NCBI RefSeq assembly: GCF_000426445.1
Contig: NZ_AUFJ01000010.1
Location: forward strand, 124,001 to 188,000
Reading direction: 5' to 3'
Origin: Brevibacterium album DSM 18261
GTDB lineage: Bacteria > Actinomycetota > Actinomycetes > Actinomycetales > Brevibacteriaceae
DNA length: 64,000 bases
Shown here: one piece after another, positions 1-6,835 of the stretch
How positions within the stretch are numbered: position 1 is the first letter of the stretch
Layout of the letters: every line of letters starts with the position of its first letter
Notes under the pieces: model-generated
The model's database searches: none
What the model saw: only the letters and a program-made list of their open reading frames with translations
Told to the model about the DNA's origin: nothing
Position numbers and translations under genes: made by a program

Positions 1-1
1 C

Positions 2-919
2 GGCGGCGTCTGGACCCTGCTCGACGCCTGGGACACCCTTCGCGAGGAGGGCGCCCGGCGCGTCATGCCTCTCACGGTCCCCATGCTCATGCCCAACGGC
101 CCCGCGGCCGCGATCGGCATGGACGTCTCCGCGCGGGCGGGCGTGCAGACCGTCGTCTCCGCCTGCGCCTCCTCGACCGAGAGCCTCGGACAGGCCTACG
201 AGATGATCGCCTCGGGCCGTGCGGACGTCGTGATCGCCGGCGGCTCCGAGTCCGCCGTGCACCCCATCACGCTGGCCGCCTTCTCCTCGATGCGCGCGCT
301 CTCGCGCCGCAACGACTCCCCCGAGACCGCCTCCCGGCCCTATGACGTGGACCGCGACGGCTTCGTCATGGGCGAGGGCTCCGGCGCGATCATCCTCGAG
401 TCGGAGGAGCACGCCCGCGCCCGCGGCGCCCGCGTCTACGCCCGGCTGGCGGGCTGGGGGCTGTCGAACGACTCGCACCACATCACGGCGAACGAGCCGG
501 AGGGCGCGCACGCCCTGCGCGCCATGCGCTTCGCACTCGAGCAGGGCGGTCTCACGCCGGGCGATCTGGCCCATGTGAATGCGCACGCCACCTCGACCCC
601 CGTGGGCGACATCCCCGAGTCGATCGCGATCAACGAGCTGCTCGGCGCCCACGTGGACTCCGCGCTGGTCTCGGGCACCAAGTCGATGACGGGTCACCTG
701 CTCGGAGGCGCGGGCGCGGTCGAGGCGATCTTCACGATCCTCGCCCTCCACCACCGCACCGCTCCCCCGACGATCAACATCAGCGAGGTCGACCCCAAGG
801 TCAACCTCAACATCGTGCGGGACACCCCGGTCGAGCTGCCCGCGGGCGACCTGGCCGCGATCTCGAACTCCTTCGGCTTCGGCGGGCACAACGCGGTCGT
901 CGCGTTCACCACGGCCTGA
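2..919 (+). CDS. fabF: beta-ketoacyl-ACP synthase II (KAS II), 5' truncated by the window edge
   Basis: Condenses malonyl-ACP with a growing acyl-ACP in cytosolic type II fatty acid synthesis. The frame is open from base 2, so the N-terminus lies outside the window and the Met at 65 is internal. The thiolase-fold catalytic triad is visible: nucleophile Cys in VVSACASSTES, first His in NAHATSTPVGD, second His in KSMTGHLLGGAGAVEA. The C-terminal glycine-rich NSFGFGGHNA is the KAS signature. The visible part is about 305 residues, so some 100 are missing. In many actinomycetes fabF is followed directly by a DUF3145 gene; here that family lies 11 kb away on the other strand. The 3' end, including the stop codon, is duplicated in tandem. 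Confidence 0.96.
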   Translation, partial: GGVWTLLDAWDTLREEGARRVMPLTVPMLMPNGPAAAIGMDVSARAGVQTVVSACASSTESLGQAYEMIASGRADVVIAGGSESAVHPITLAAFSSMRALSRRNDSPETASRPYDVDRDGFVMGEGSGAIILESEEHARARGARVYARLAGWGLSNDSHHITANEPEGAHALRAMRFALEQGGLTPGDLAHVNAHATSTPVGDIPESIAINELLGAHVDSALVSGTKSMTGHLLGGAGAVEAIFTILALHHRTAPPTINISEVDPKVNLNIVRDTPVELPAGDLAAISNSFGFGGHNAVVAFTTA

Positions 920-957
920 GCTCCAACCACGGCCTGAGCTCCAACCACGGCCTGAGC
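908..957 (+). repeat. 18-bp tandem repeat (2.8 copies) duplicating the fabF stop codon
   Basis: The unit ACCACGGCCTGAGCTCCA occurs at 908-925 and 926-943, with a 14-base partial copy at 944-957. Copy 1 contains the last three fabF codons and its TGA. As 18 is a multiple of three, each later copy puts another TGA in the fabF frame. It sits between the gene and its terminator. dxs shows a similar arrangement. Confidence 0.95.
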
Positions 958-967
958 ATCTGCGAAA

Positions 968-1010
968 GGGGCCGGTCCGCACTGCTGACAGCAGGCTGCG
1001 GACCGGCCCC
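968..1010 (+). terminator. hairpin terminator after fabF
   Basis: A perfect 14-bp stem pairs 968-981 with 997-1010. Within the loop, CTGCT (982-986) can pair with AGCAG (990-994). No T-run follows, as is common in actinobacteria. It lies between fabF and the convergent gene ending at 1027, so it may serve both strands. Confidence 0.8.
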
Positions 1011-1026
1011 TCCTCGGCTTCCCCCC

Positions 1027-1449
1027 TCAGTCGCCGGCGCTCTCCTTCGTCCTGCGCTCGCTCTCACGTCTCAGGGCCTCGACGAGTTCGTCCTTCCGCA
1101 TGGTCGAGCGCCCGCGGATGTCCAGCTCCCGCGCGAGATCGAGCAGGTGCTCCTTGCTCGCATTCGCGTCCACCCCGCCGGCCGTGGAGCCGCCCTCCCC
1201 CCGGCCGCCGGCCGCGCGCTCGTCCGAGGGCCCGCTCTCGGCCTTGGGCCGCCAGCGGTCGCCCACCTTCTCGTGCGTGTGCTTGAGCGCGGCCCACGCC
1301 GTCCGGTGCGCCCGCTCCTCGTCGCGATACTGGTCCATCGCGGAGTCATAAGCCTCCGCGAACGTGCGCTGCGCCAGCGCATCGGACCGCTGGAGCGTCT
1401 GCGGCAGCTCGCCCTTCCGGGGGTCTCCGCTCTTCGTCGTCTTCGGCAT
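1027..1449 (-). CDS. ChaB-domain protein with C-terminal Rho_N (SAP-like) domain
   Basis: 140 residues. Residues about 12-70 match the ChaB family (LPQTLQRSDALAQRTF through AWAALKHTHEKVGDRW), a small domain once linked to cation transport but often fused to nucleic-acid-binding domains. A Gly/Ser-rich linker leads to residues about 103-135 (KEHLLDLARELDIRGRSTM and what follows), a Rho N-terminal/SAP-like helical domain seen in DNA- or RNA-binding proteins. The ATG at 1449 is preceded by AGGAGGA at good spacing. A longer open frame upstream runs antisense through two tRNA genes and is not real. It stands alone between the fabF terminator and the tRNA promoter. The fusion points to a nucleoid or stress role, but this is inference. 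Confidence 0.8.
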   Translation of the reverse strand: MPKTTKSGDPRKGELPQTLQRSDALAQRTFAEAYDSAMDQYRDEERAHRTAWAALKHTHEKVGDRWRPKAESGPSDERAAGGRGEGGSTAGGVDANASKEHLLDLARELDIRGRSTMRKDELVEALRRESERRTKESAGD

Positions 1450-1588
1450 CGTGACCTGTCCTCCTCGTGGCAGCGTCCTCGGGAGCGATGCGTCCGTGCG
1501 GACGCGGCGATGTGTGCGCCACACTACACCTCCGCCCCGGCCCGGCGACCGCCCCCGGGTGGGGTCCCTCACATTCCCGGAGGCTGCT

Positions 1589-1617
1589 TTGCGAGCTCCG
1601 CAGGGCACTGCTAGAGT
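1589..1617 (+). promoter_or_regulatory. promoter for the tRNA-Asn genes
   Basis: TTGCGA at 1589-1594 and TAGAGT at 1612-1617 are separated by exactly 17 bases and lie 31 bases before the first tRNA-Asn. They fit the primary-sigma -35/-10 pattern. Confidence 0.65.
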
Positions 1618-1647
1618 GATCTCTCGTGTTCGGATGACGAGCACTCT

Positions 1648-1720
1648 TCCTCCGTAGCTCAGTTGGCAGAGCATTCGACTGTTAATCGAAGGGTCGCTGG
1701 TTCGAGCCCAGCCGGGGGAG
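1648..1720 (+). tRNA. tRNA-Asn (anticodon GTT), copy 1
   Basis: 73 nt. The acceptor stem TCCTCCG pairs with CGGGGGA, with one T-G wobble. The anticodon stem TTCGA/TCGAA encloses loop CTGTTAA, giving anticodon GTT. The T arm is GCTGG-TTCGAGC-CCAGC and the discriminator is G. CC but not CCA is encoded, so CCA completion is needed. Confidence 0.97.
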
Positions 1721-1806
1721 CCGACGGGAATGCGCAGACCACGCGCTTCGCCCGTCAGGCGCACACGGTGCGCCATAACCGCATAGCCGTCCGCTCGCGG
1801 ACGCAT

Positions 1807-1879
1807 TCCTCCGTAGCTCAGTTGGCAGAGCATTCGACTGTTAATCGAAGGGTCGCTGGTTCGAGCCCAGCCGGGGGAG
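1807..1879 (+). tRNA. tRNA-Asn (anticodon GTT), copy 2
   Basis: Identical over its 73 nt to the copy at 1648-1720 and separated from it by 86 nt. Probably co-transcribed from the promoter at 1589-1617, since no second clear promoter is seen in the spacer. It ends just before a strong hairpin. Confidence 0.97.
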
Positions 1880-1884
1880 CCGAT

Positions 1885-1923
1885 CAGCAGGGCCTCTTGC
1901 CTCTCAGGCAAGGGGCCCTGCTG
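1885..1923 (+). terminator. terminator of the tRNA-Asn pair
   Basis: An almost continuous stem starts with CAGCAGGGCC (1885-1894) pairing with GGCCCTGCTG (1914-1923) and continues inward through TTGCCT/AGGCAA around the loop CTC. It starts 6 nt after the second tRNA. Confidence 0.85.
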
Positions 1924-2021
1924 CTGCTCCCGAGGCCTCCTCGGACATGGCCTGGCTCACTTCCCGCCTCCCTGTGCGCGCCCTGTCAGGATGCGCACGG
2001 CCGGAGTCAGTATCGTTGCGC

Positions 2022-2990
2022 ATGATGACCGCAATCGCCATCGGCCTCGCCCTGCTCTCGGCCGTCTCCCTCGCCTACGGGGCGCTGCTCCAGCATCGGG
2101 GAGTCAGCTCCCTGCAAGCCTCCCACGGGGCGCTGCGCCTGCGCACCCTCATGCGGCTGCTGCGCTCGGCCCCCTGGATCCTGGGCCTCCTCACGCTGGG
2201 TGCCGGTGTCGTGGCCAATGTCATCGCCCTGTCCCTGGCGCCGGTCATGGTCGTCCAGCCGGTGGGAGCCGTCTCCCTCATCATCTCCGTGGGCCTCGGC
2301 GCCCTTCACCGCGGCCTCGCTGCCGATGCCCGCATGATCCGCGCCGTGGTCGGCTGCGGTGCCGGCGTCGTGGGCTTCGTCGTCGCCTCCGCCCTCATCG
2401 CGACCTCCACTCCCACCACCGCACCCGAGGCCACGGCCCTGACCGTCATCGGCCTCGCCGGCGCGGGTCTGGGCATCGTGTGCATGCTGACCTGGCGCCG
2501 TCCCCCGCAGCTCGTGCTCATCACGGGAGCCGGGATCCTGTTCGCCTTCTGCGCCACCAACGTCCATGTGGTGAGCTCGACCCTCGTCACGGCCGGCCTC
2601 TCCCCCGCCGCGCTCGCGCACCTGCCCTGGTGGAACGCTGGCGCGCTGGCGGCCTCCGGCCTCGTGGGCTCCTGGTTCGTCCAGTCCGCCTATGCCTCCG
2701 GTCCTCCGGAGATGGTGATCGCGGGCCTCACGGTCATCGACCCCATCGTCGCGGTGCTCCTCGGCATCCTCGTCCTGGGCGAGGCGCAGAACGCCACCGC
2801 CGGCTCGCTGGTCGCCATGCTGCTGTGCGGCGCGCTGGCCTGCGCCTCCGTCGTCACCCTCTCGCGGTACCACCCCGATGCCGTCGCGGCCGAACGCCGC
2901 CGTTCCGCGCTCAAGCACGGCGCTCCCCCGGACGGCGGAGCGCCCCGAACCCCACCCACGGAAGAGGTGTCCGATCCTGCGCACCAGTGA
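2022..2990 (+). CDS. DMT-superfamily (EamA/NIPA-like) integral membrane protein
   Basis: 322 residues with about nine to ten hydrophobic segments spread over residues 1-285, then a hydrophilic Arg/Pro-rich cytoplasmic tail. The layout (LQHRG after helix 1, APVMVVQPVGAVSLIIS in helix 4, ASGPPEMVIAGLTVIDPIV near the C-terminal half) fits drug/metabolite-type or NIPA-like transporters; the substrate cannot be inferred. Start chosen at the ATG-ATG pair (2022/2025), because upstream in-frame sequence is hydrophilic and overlaps the tRNA terminator side. TATCGT (2011-2016) lies just before, so the mRNA may be leaderless. The 3' end overlaps the following glycosyltransferase frame. Confidence 0.8.
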   Translation: MMTAIAIGLALLSAVSLAYGALLQHRGVSSLQASHGALRLRTLMRLLRSAPWILGLLTLGAGVVANVIALSLAPVMVVQPVGAVSLIISVGLGALHRGLAADARMIRAVVGCGAGVVGFVVASALIATSTPTTAPEATALTVIGLAGAGLGIVCMLTWRRPPQLVLITGAGILFAFCATNVHVVSSTLVTAGLSPAALAHLPWWNAGALAASGLVGSWFVQSAYASGPPEMVIAGLTVIDPIVAVLLGILVLGEAQNATAGSLVAMLLCGALACASVVTLSRYHPDAVAAERRRSALKHGAPPDGGAPRTPPTEEVSDPAHQ

Positions 2991-4188
2991 CCGCCGCCCC
3001 GCCCCGCTGCGCATCGCCATCGCCGCGGAGACCTATCCGCCGGAGATCAACGGCGCCGCGACCTTCGCCTCGCGCCTGGCCGCAGGGCTCGCCGCGCGCG
3101 GCCACGAGGTGCACGTCATCGCCCCCTCGGCCTCCGGCCTGCCCAGTGCCCGGGAGGAGGACGGCGTGCGGGTGCACCGCGTGCGCTCACACCACTGGCC
3201 CCTGCATCCCACGTGGATGATCTGCCTGCCGTGGCAGACGGGTCCGGAGGTGGCCCGGCTGCTCGATACGATCGCACCGGACGTCGTCCACACGCAGGCG
3301 CACTTCGTGCTGGGCCGCTACGCCTTCTCGCTCGCGGCGGCCCGCGGCATCCCGGTGGTCGCGACCAACCACTTCATGCCGGACAACGTCCGCCCGTACG
3401 TGCGCGCCCCCCGCCCGCTCATCGACGGGGCCACGGCGCTGGCCTGGAAGGACCTCCGCGCGCGCTTCCAGCGCGCGGACCGGATCACGGTGCCCACGCA
3501 GCTCGCGAGCGATCTGCTCACCCAGAACGGCTTCGACCACCCCATCGAGGCCGTCAGCTGCGGCATCGACCTGTCCTCCTTCGACGAGGCGCATGCCGAG
3601 GCGCAGGCGCAGACCGAGGCACAGGCCGCCGGGCCCCAGGCCCCCTCCGTCCTCTTCGTGGGCAGACTCTCGCAGGAGAAGCACCCCGAGACCCTCGTCG
3701 AGGCGCTCGCGCTCACGGACCCCGCACACGGGCTCGAGGTCCGCATCGTGGGCGAGGGCGATCAGGCGCCCCGGCTGCTCGAGCTCGCCGCCGAACGCGG
3801 CGTGGCCGAGCGGGTCCATCTGCTCGGCAAGATCAGCGACGCACAGCTGCGCCGGGAGTACGCGCGCGCCTCGTTCTTCTGCATGCCCTCGACGGCGGAG
3901 CTGCAGTCCATCGCGACACTGGAGGCCCTGGCCTCCGGCCTGCCCGTGGTGCTCGCGGACGCGGTCGCTCTCCCGCACCTCGTGCGCGACGGCGAGAACG
4001 GGCATCTGTTCCGCCCCCGCGAGGCGGCGGACCTCGCGGCCAAGCTCACCTCGCTGCTCACCGCCGCGCCCGAGGAGATAGCGCGCATGCAGGAGGCCTC
4101 GCGCGCCCTCGTGGCCGTCCACGACATCCGCCGGACGATCGCCCGCTACGAGGAGATCTACCGCGAGGTCATCGCAGAGCGCGCATGA
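2878..4188 (+). CDS. GT4-family glycosyltransferase
   Basis: Probable retaining, nucleotide-sugar-dependent glycosyltransferase of GT-B fold. The N-terminal domain begins with RIAIAAETYPPEINGAATF (acceptor side). The C-terminal domain has the GT4 EX7E motif (ELQSIATLE), VLFVGRLSQEKHPETLVEAL and GLPVVLADAVALPHLVRDG. It resembles actinobacterial mannosyl- and glucosyltransferases of the PimB/MgdA type; the acceptor is unknown. The only in-frame ATG (2878) overlaps the permease gene by 113 nt and has no ribosome-binding site. A CTG at 2977 follows GAAGAGG with 9-nt spacing and would give a more typical N-terminus. The 3' end overlaps the convergent GluQ-RS gene by 31 nt. Confidence 0.85.
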   Translation: MPSRPNAAVPRSSTALPRTAERPEPHPRKRCPILRTSDRRPAPLRIAIAAETYPPEINGAATFASRLAAGLAARGHEVHVIAPSASGLPSAREEDGVRVHRVRSHHWPLHPTWMICLPWQTGPEVARLLDTIAPDVVHTQAHFVLGRYAFSLAAARGIPVVATNHFMPDNVRPYVRAPRPLIDGATALAWKDLRARFQRADRITVPTQLASDLLTQNGFDHPIEAVSCGIDLSSFDEAHAEAQAQTEAQAAGPQAPSVLFVGRLSQEKHPETLVEALALTDPAHGLEVRIVGEGDQAPRLLELAAERGVAERVHLLGKISDAQLRREYARASFFCMPSTAELQSIATLEALASGLPVVLADAVALPHLVRDGENGHLFRPREAADLAAKLTSLLTAAPEEIARMQEASRALVAVHDIRRTIARYEEIYREVIAERA

Positions 4189-5108
4189 GCCCCGCACGCG
4201 TTGGCGTCCGGGTCGAACACCACCGGCTCCCGGACCATCCGCGCGGGGTCGAAGCCGGCCAGCGCATCATCGAGACCGGTCCAGGGGCCGAAACCCAGGG
4301 ACTCCCCCATCCAGGCCCACAGGTCGAAGCCCGTGCCGGCGAGCTGCGCGAGGGTGACCGCGCCGTCCCGCTTGGCGAGCCTCTGCCCCGTGGGACCGAG
4401 CACGAGCGGCACGTGCGCGTACTGCGGCACGGGCAGGCCCAGCAGCTCGGCCAGGTGCGCCTGCCGCGGCGCGGAGGACGCGAGGTCGTCGCCGCGCACC
4501 ACCTGGTCGATCCCCATCTCGCCGTCGTCCACGACGACGGCGAGGTTGTAGGCCCAGACGCCGTCCCCGCGCCGCAGCACGAGATCGTCGAGGCGCGCCG
4601 TGACCTCGCCCCGCACCTCGTCGCCCACAGTGCGCTCGCCGCCGTCGGTGCGCAAGCGCAGGGCGGGGCTCCGGCCCTGCGAGCGCAGCCGCTCCCTCGC
4701 CTGTGCCCGCTGCCCCTCATCGAGGTCGCGGCAGGTCCCGGGATACGCTCCCGGCGGCGCATGCGGGGCGCTGGGGGCGGCGAGGATGTCCCTGCGCGAG
4801 CAGAAGCACTCGTAGACGAGCCCGGCCTCCTCCAGGCGCGCACACGCATCGGCGTAGCCTGCCGTGCGCGCCGACTGCGCGACGGGCGCACCGTCGATCC
4901 GCACACCGAGGGCGCGGAACTCGGCCAGCTGGCGCTCTGCGGCCCCCGCCCGCACGCGGTCGAGGTCCTCGTCGCGCCACAGGAACCTCCGCCCGCTCCC
5001 CCGCGCCCACAGGTACGCGAGCATGCCGGTGCGCACATTGCCGATGTGGAGGTCCCCGCTGGGCGAGGGGGCGAAGCGCCCCGCGCCCTTCCCTTCAGCT
5101 GCCTGCAT
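4158..5108 (-). CDS. gluQ: glutamyl-Q tRNA(Asp) synthetase
   Basis: A truncated class I synthetase that attaches Glu to queuosine in tRNA-Asp and has no anticodon-binding domain. 316 residues, close to the family length. The HIGH-type signature reads HIGN at residues 21-24 after GRFAPSPSGDL. The KMSKS-like loop is LAKRDGAVTL. The GluQ-RS zinc site is present (CFC, then YPGTC). The ATG at 5108 is chosen because it places the Rossmann motif about 10 residues from the N-terminus; no strong ribosome-binding site is seen. The C-terminal tail runs 31 nt into the convergent glycosyltransferase gene. Queuosine synthesis genes are not in this window. Confidence 0.9.
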   Translation of the reverse strand: MQAAEGKGAGRFAPSPSGDLHIGNVRTGMLAYLWARGSGRRFLWRDEDLDRVRAGAAERQLAEFRALGVRIDGAPVAQSARTAGYADACARLEEAGLVYECFCSRRDILAAPSAPHAPPGAYPGTCRDLDEGQRAQARERLRSQGRSPALRLRTDGGERTVGDEVRGEVTARLDDLVLRRGDGVWAYNLAVVVDDGEMGIDQVVRGDDLASSAPRQAHLAELLGLPVPQYAHVPLVLGPTGQRLAKRDGAVTLAQLAGTGFDLWAWMGESLGFGPWTGLDDALAGFDPARMVREPVVFDPDANACGAHARSAMTSR

Positions 5109-5170
5109 GCGGGCAAGCCTAGCGAGGGATGTCCTCCCGGTCCGCCCGTGGTCGGGAGACATGGGCCGCA

Positions 5171-5199
5171 TTGCCCTTCCGGCGCGGCAGGAGTACAAC
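5171..5199 (+). promoter_or_regulatory. promoter for a leaderless MFS transcript
   Basis: TTGCCC (5171-5176), a 17-nt spacer and TACAAC (5194-5199), then 7 nt to the GTG at 5207. The predicted transcription start therefore falls on the start codon. Confidence 0.6.
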
Positions 5200-5206
5200 T
5201 GCAACA

Positions 5207-6688
5207 GTGACCTCTTCCGCCGTGCCCTCCCCCGAACCCTCTCCACCCGGCTTCACCCCCGAGCAGCGCAGGATTCTCTTCGTGTCCTTCGTCGTCGCGT
5301 TCCTGTCGCTGCTGAGCGTCTCGATCGTCAACGTCGTCCTCCCGGCGATCGAGGCCTCGGTGGACGCCACCCCCGCCGCCCTGCAGTGGATCCTCTCCGG
5401 CTACGCGCTGGCGTTCGGCGTGATCCTGGTCGCCTCGGGGCGTGCGGGCGACATCTTCGGACGCGGGAGGCTGTTCGTCATCGGACTCCTCCTGTTCGGG
5501 CTCGGCTCGCTCGCGGCGGGCCTGTCCGCGGACGCACTCTGGCTCAACGCCTCGCGGGTGGTCATGGGGCTCGGCTCCGGCCTCCTCAACCCGCAGGTCA
5601 CCGGGCTCATCCAGCAGTACTTCCGCGGCGCCCAGCGCGGACACGCCTTCGGCCTCTTCGGCGGGGTCATCGGCGTCTCGGTGGCAGTGGGACCGGTGCT
5701 CGGCGGCGTCCTCATCGCGGTGCTGGGGGCCGAATGGGGCTGGCGTGCGGCCTTCCTCATCAACGTCCCCTTCGTGGTCCTCGGCCTCGTGGGCGCCTTC
5801 CTCTGGCTGCCGCGCAGCGCCTGGCGCCCGGCGGAGGCTCCACGCGCCGCACAGGACCCGCGTCCGGCGCGCGGCCGCCTCGCCGACCTCGACCCCGTGG
5901 GCGTGCTCCTGCTCAGCGCGGGCATCCTGCTCATCATGCTCCCCTTCGTCGAGCGGGAGGCCGGCCCGGTCATCTGGCTGTCCCTCCTGGTCGGGCTCGT
6001 CCTCGTCGCGGCCTGGCTCGCGTGGGAGCGGCGCTTCGGCGCTGCGGGACGCGAGCCGATGGTCGACCTCGCGCTCTTCCGCACCCGCAGCTTCGCAAAC
6101 GGCGCCCTGCTCATCACGGTCTACTTCCTCGGCCTCACGAGCATCTGGGTGATCCTGGCGCTGTGGATGCAGCAGGGACTGGGTCACACGGCGCTCGCCG
6201 CCGGCATGATCGGCCTGCCCTCGGCGATCGTGAGCGCCGTGCTCTCCCCGCTCGCCGGGCGGCATGTGACGCGCGTCGGCCGGTCGATGGTGCTGTGGGG
6301 CATCCTCCTCGCTCTGGCCGGGCTCATCCTCTCGGGTGCCGCCGTGCTCCTCCACTACGCCGCGGGCACGAGCGAGTGGTGGCTGCTCGCGACCCTGGCG
6401 GTCCTCGGCGCCGGGCAGGCCCTCGTCGTGGGGCCCAACCAGACGCTCGCCCTCGCCGATGTGCCCCTCCGCTACGCGGGGTCGGCCGGCGGCGTCATCC
6501 AGACCGGCCAGCGGGTGGGGACCTCCATCGGGATCGCGATGATCACCGGCATCGTGTTCTCCGTCGTCGCGGTCGCCGGCTGGGAGCTCGCGTTCCTCGT
6601 GGGCCTCGGCGTCATCACCGTCGTCATCGCGCTGGCCGGTGCGGTGGGCCTCGTCGATCTCGCGCAGGGGCGCAGGGGACGGCGCTGA
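5207..6688 (+). CDS. DHA2-type (EmrB/QacA-like) multidrug MFS transporter
   Basis: 493 residues with about 14 transmembrane segments, as in the proton-coupled DHA2 drug exporters. Family motifs: LPAIEASVDATPAALQWILS after helix 1, GRAGDIFGRGRLF (motif A, loop 2-3), and GVSVAVGPVLGGVL (antiporter motif C, helix 5). The GTG at 5207 puts a short hydrophilic segment before helix 1; longer upstream reading is Arg-rich and unlikely to be translated. AGGAG lies 13 nt upstream, which is long, and the promoter spacing favours a leaderless message. It diverges from gluQ. Likely exports hydrophobic cations or drugs; the substrate is unknown. Confidence 0.88.
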   Translation: MTSSAVPSPEPSPPGFTPEQRRILFVSFVVAFLSLLSVSIVNVVLPAIEASVDATPAALQWILSGYALAFGVILVASGRAGDIFGRGRLFVIGLLLFGLGSLAAGLSADALWLNASRVVMGLGSGLLNPQVTGLIQQYFRGAQRGHAFGLFGGVIGVSVAVGPVLGGVLIAVLGAEWGWRAAFLINVPFVVLGLVGAFLWLPRSAWRPAEAPRAAQDPRPARGRLADLDPVGVLLLSAGILLIMLPFVEREAGPVIWLSLLVGLVLVAAWLAWERRFGAAGREPMVDLALFRTRSFANGALLITVYFLGLTSIWVILALWMQQGLGHTALAAGMIGLPSAIVSAVLSPLAGRHVTRVGRSMVLWGILLALAGLILSGAAVLLHYAAGTSEWWLLATLAVLGAGQALVVGPNQTLALADVPLRYAGSAGGVIQTGQRVGTSIGIAMITGIVFSVVAVAGWELAFLVGLGVITVVIALAGAVGLVDLAQGRRGRR

Positions 6689-6720
6689 GGCACCGTGCCC
6701 GGGACGCTTCCCGCGACAGG

Positions 6721-6741
6721 GGCGGCTGTCATGGAGCCGCC
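6721..6741 (+). terminator. possible terminator after the MFS gene
   Basis: GGCGGCT (6721-6727) pairs with AGCCGCC (6735-6741) around a 7-nt loop, 33 nt after the MFS stop codon. The stem is short and no T-run follows. Confidence 0.35.
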
Positions 6742-6835
6742 GGGCGCGGACGACGCGCTGAGACAGAACGGCACGCCGCCGCAGCAGCAGCCGTGAGACA
6801 ATCGAAGAGCCGGCGATCGAAAGGGAGCACCTCGC

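Noticed and set aside
1027..1911. 294-codon minus-strand frame reaching upstream of the ChaB gene
   Set aside because: It runs antisense through both tRNA-Asn genes, giving a repeated peptide; the ATG at 1449 with a strong ribosome-binding site is the true start.
4169..6355. 728-codon minus-strand frame across gluQ and the MFS gene
   Set aside because: Composition is Glu/Asp/Arg/His/Gly repeats typical of a GC-driven shadow; it spans two real genes in other frames.
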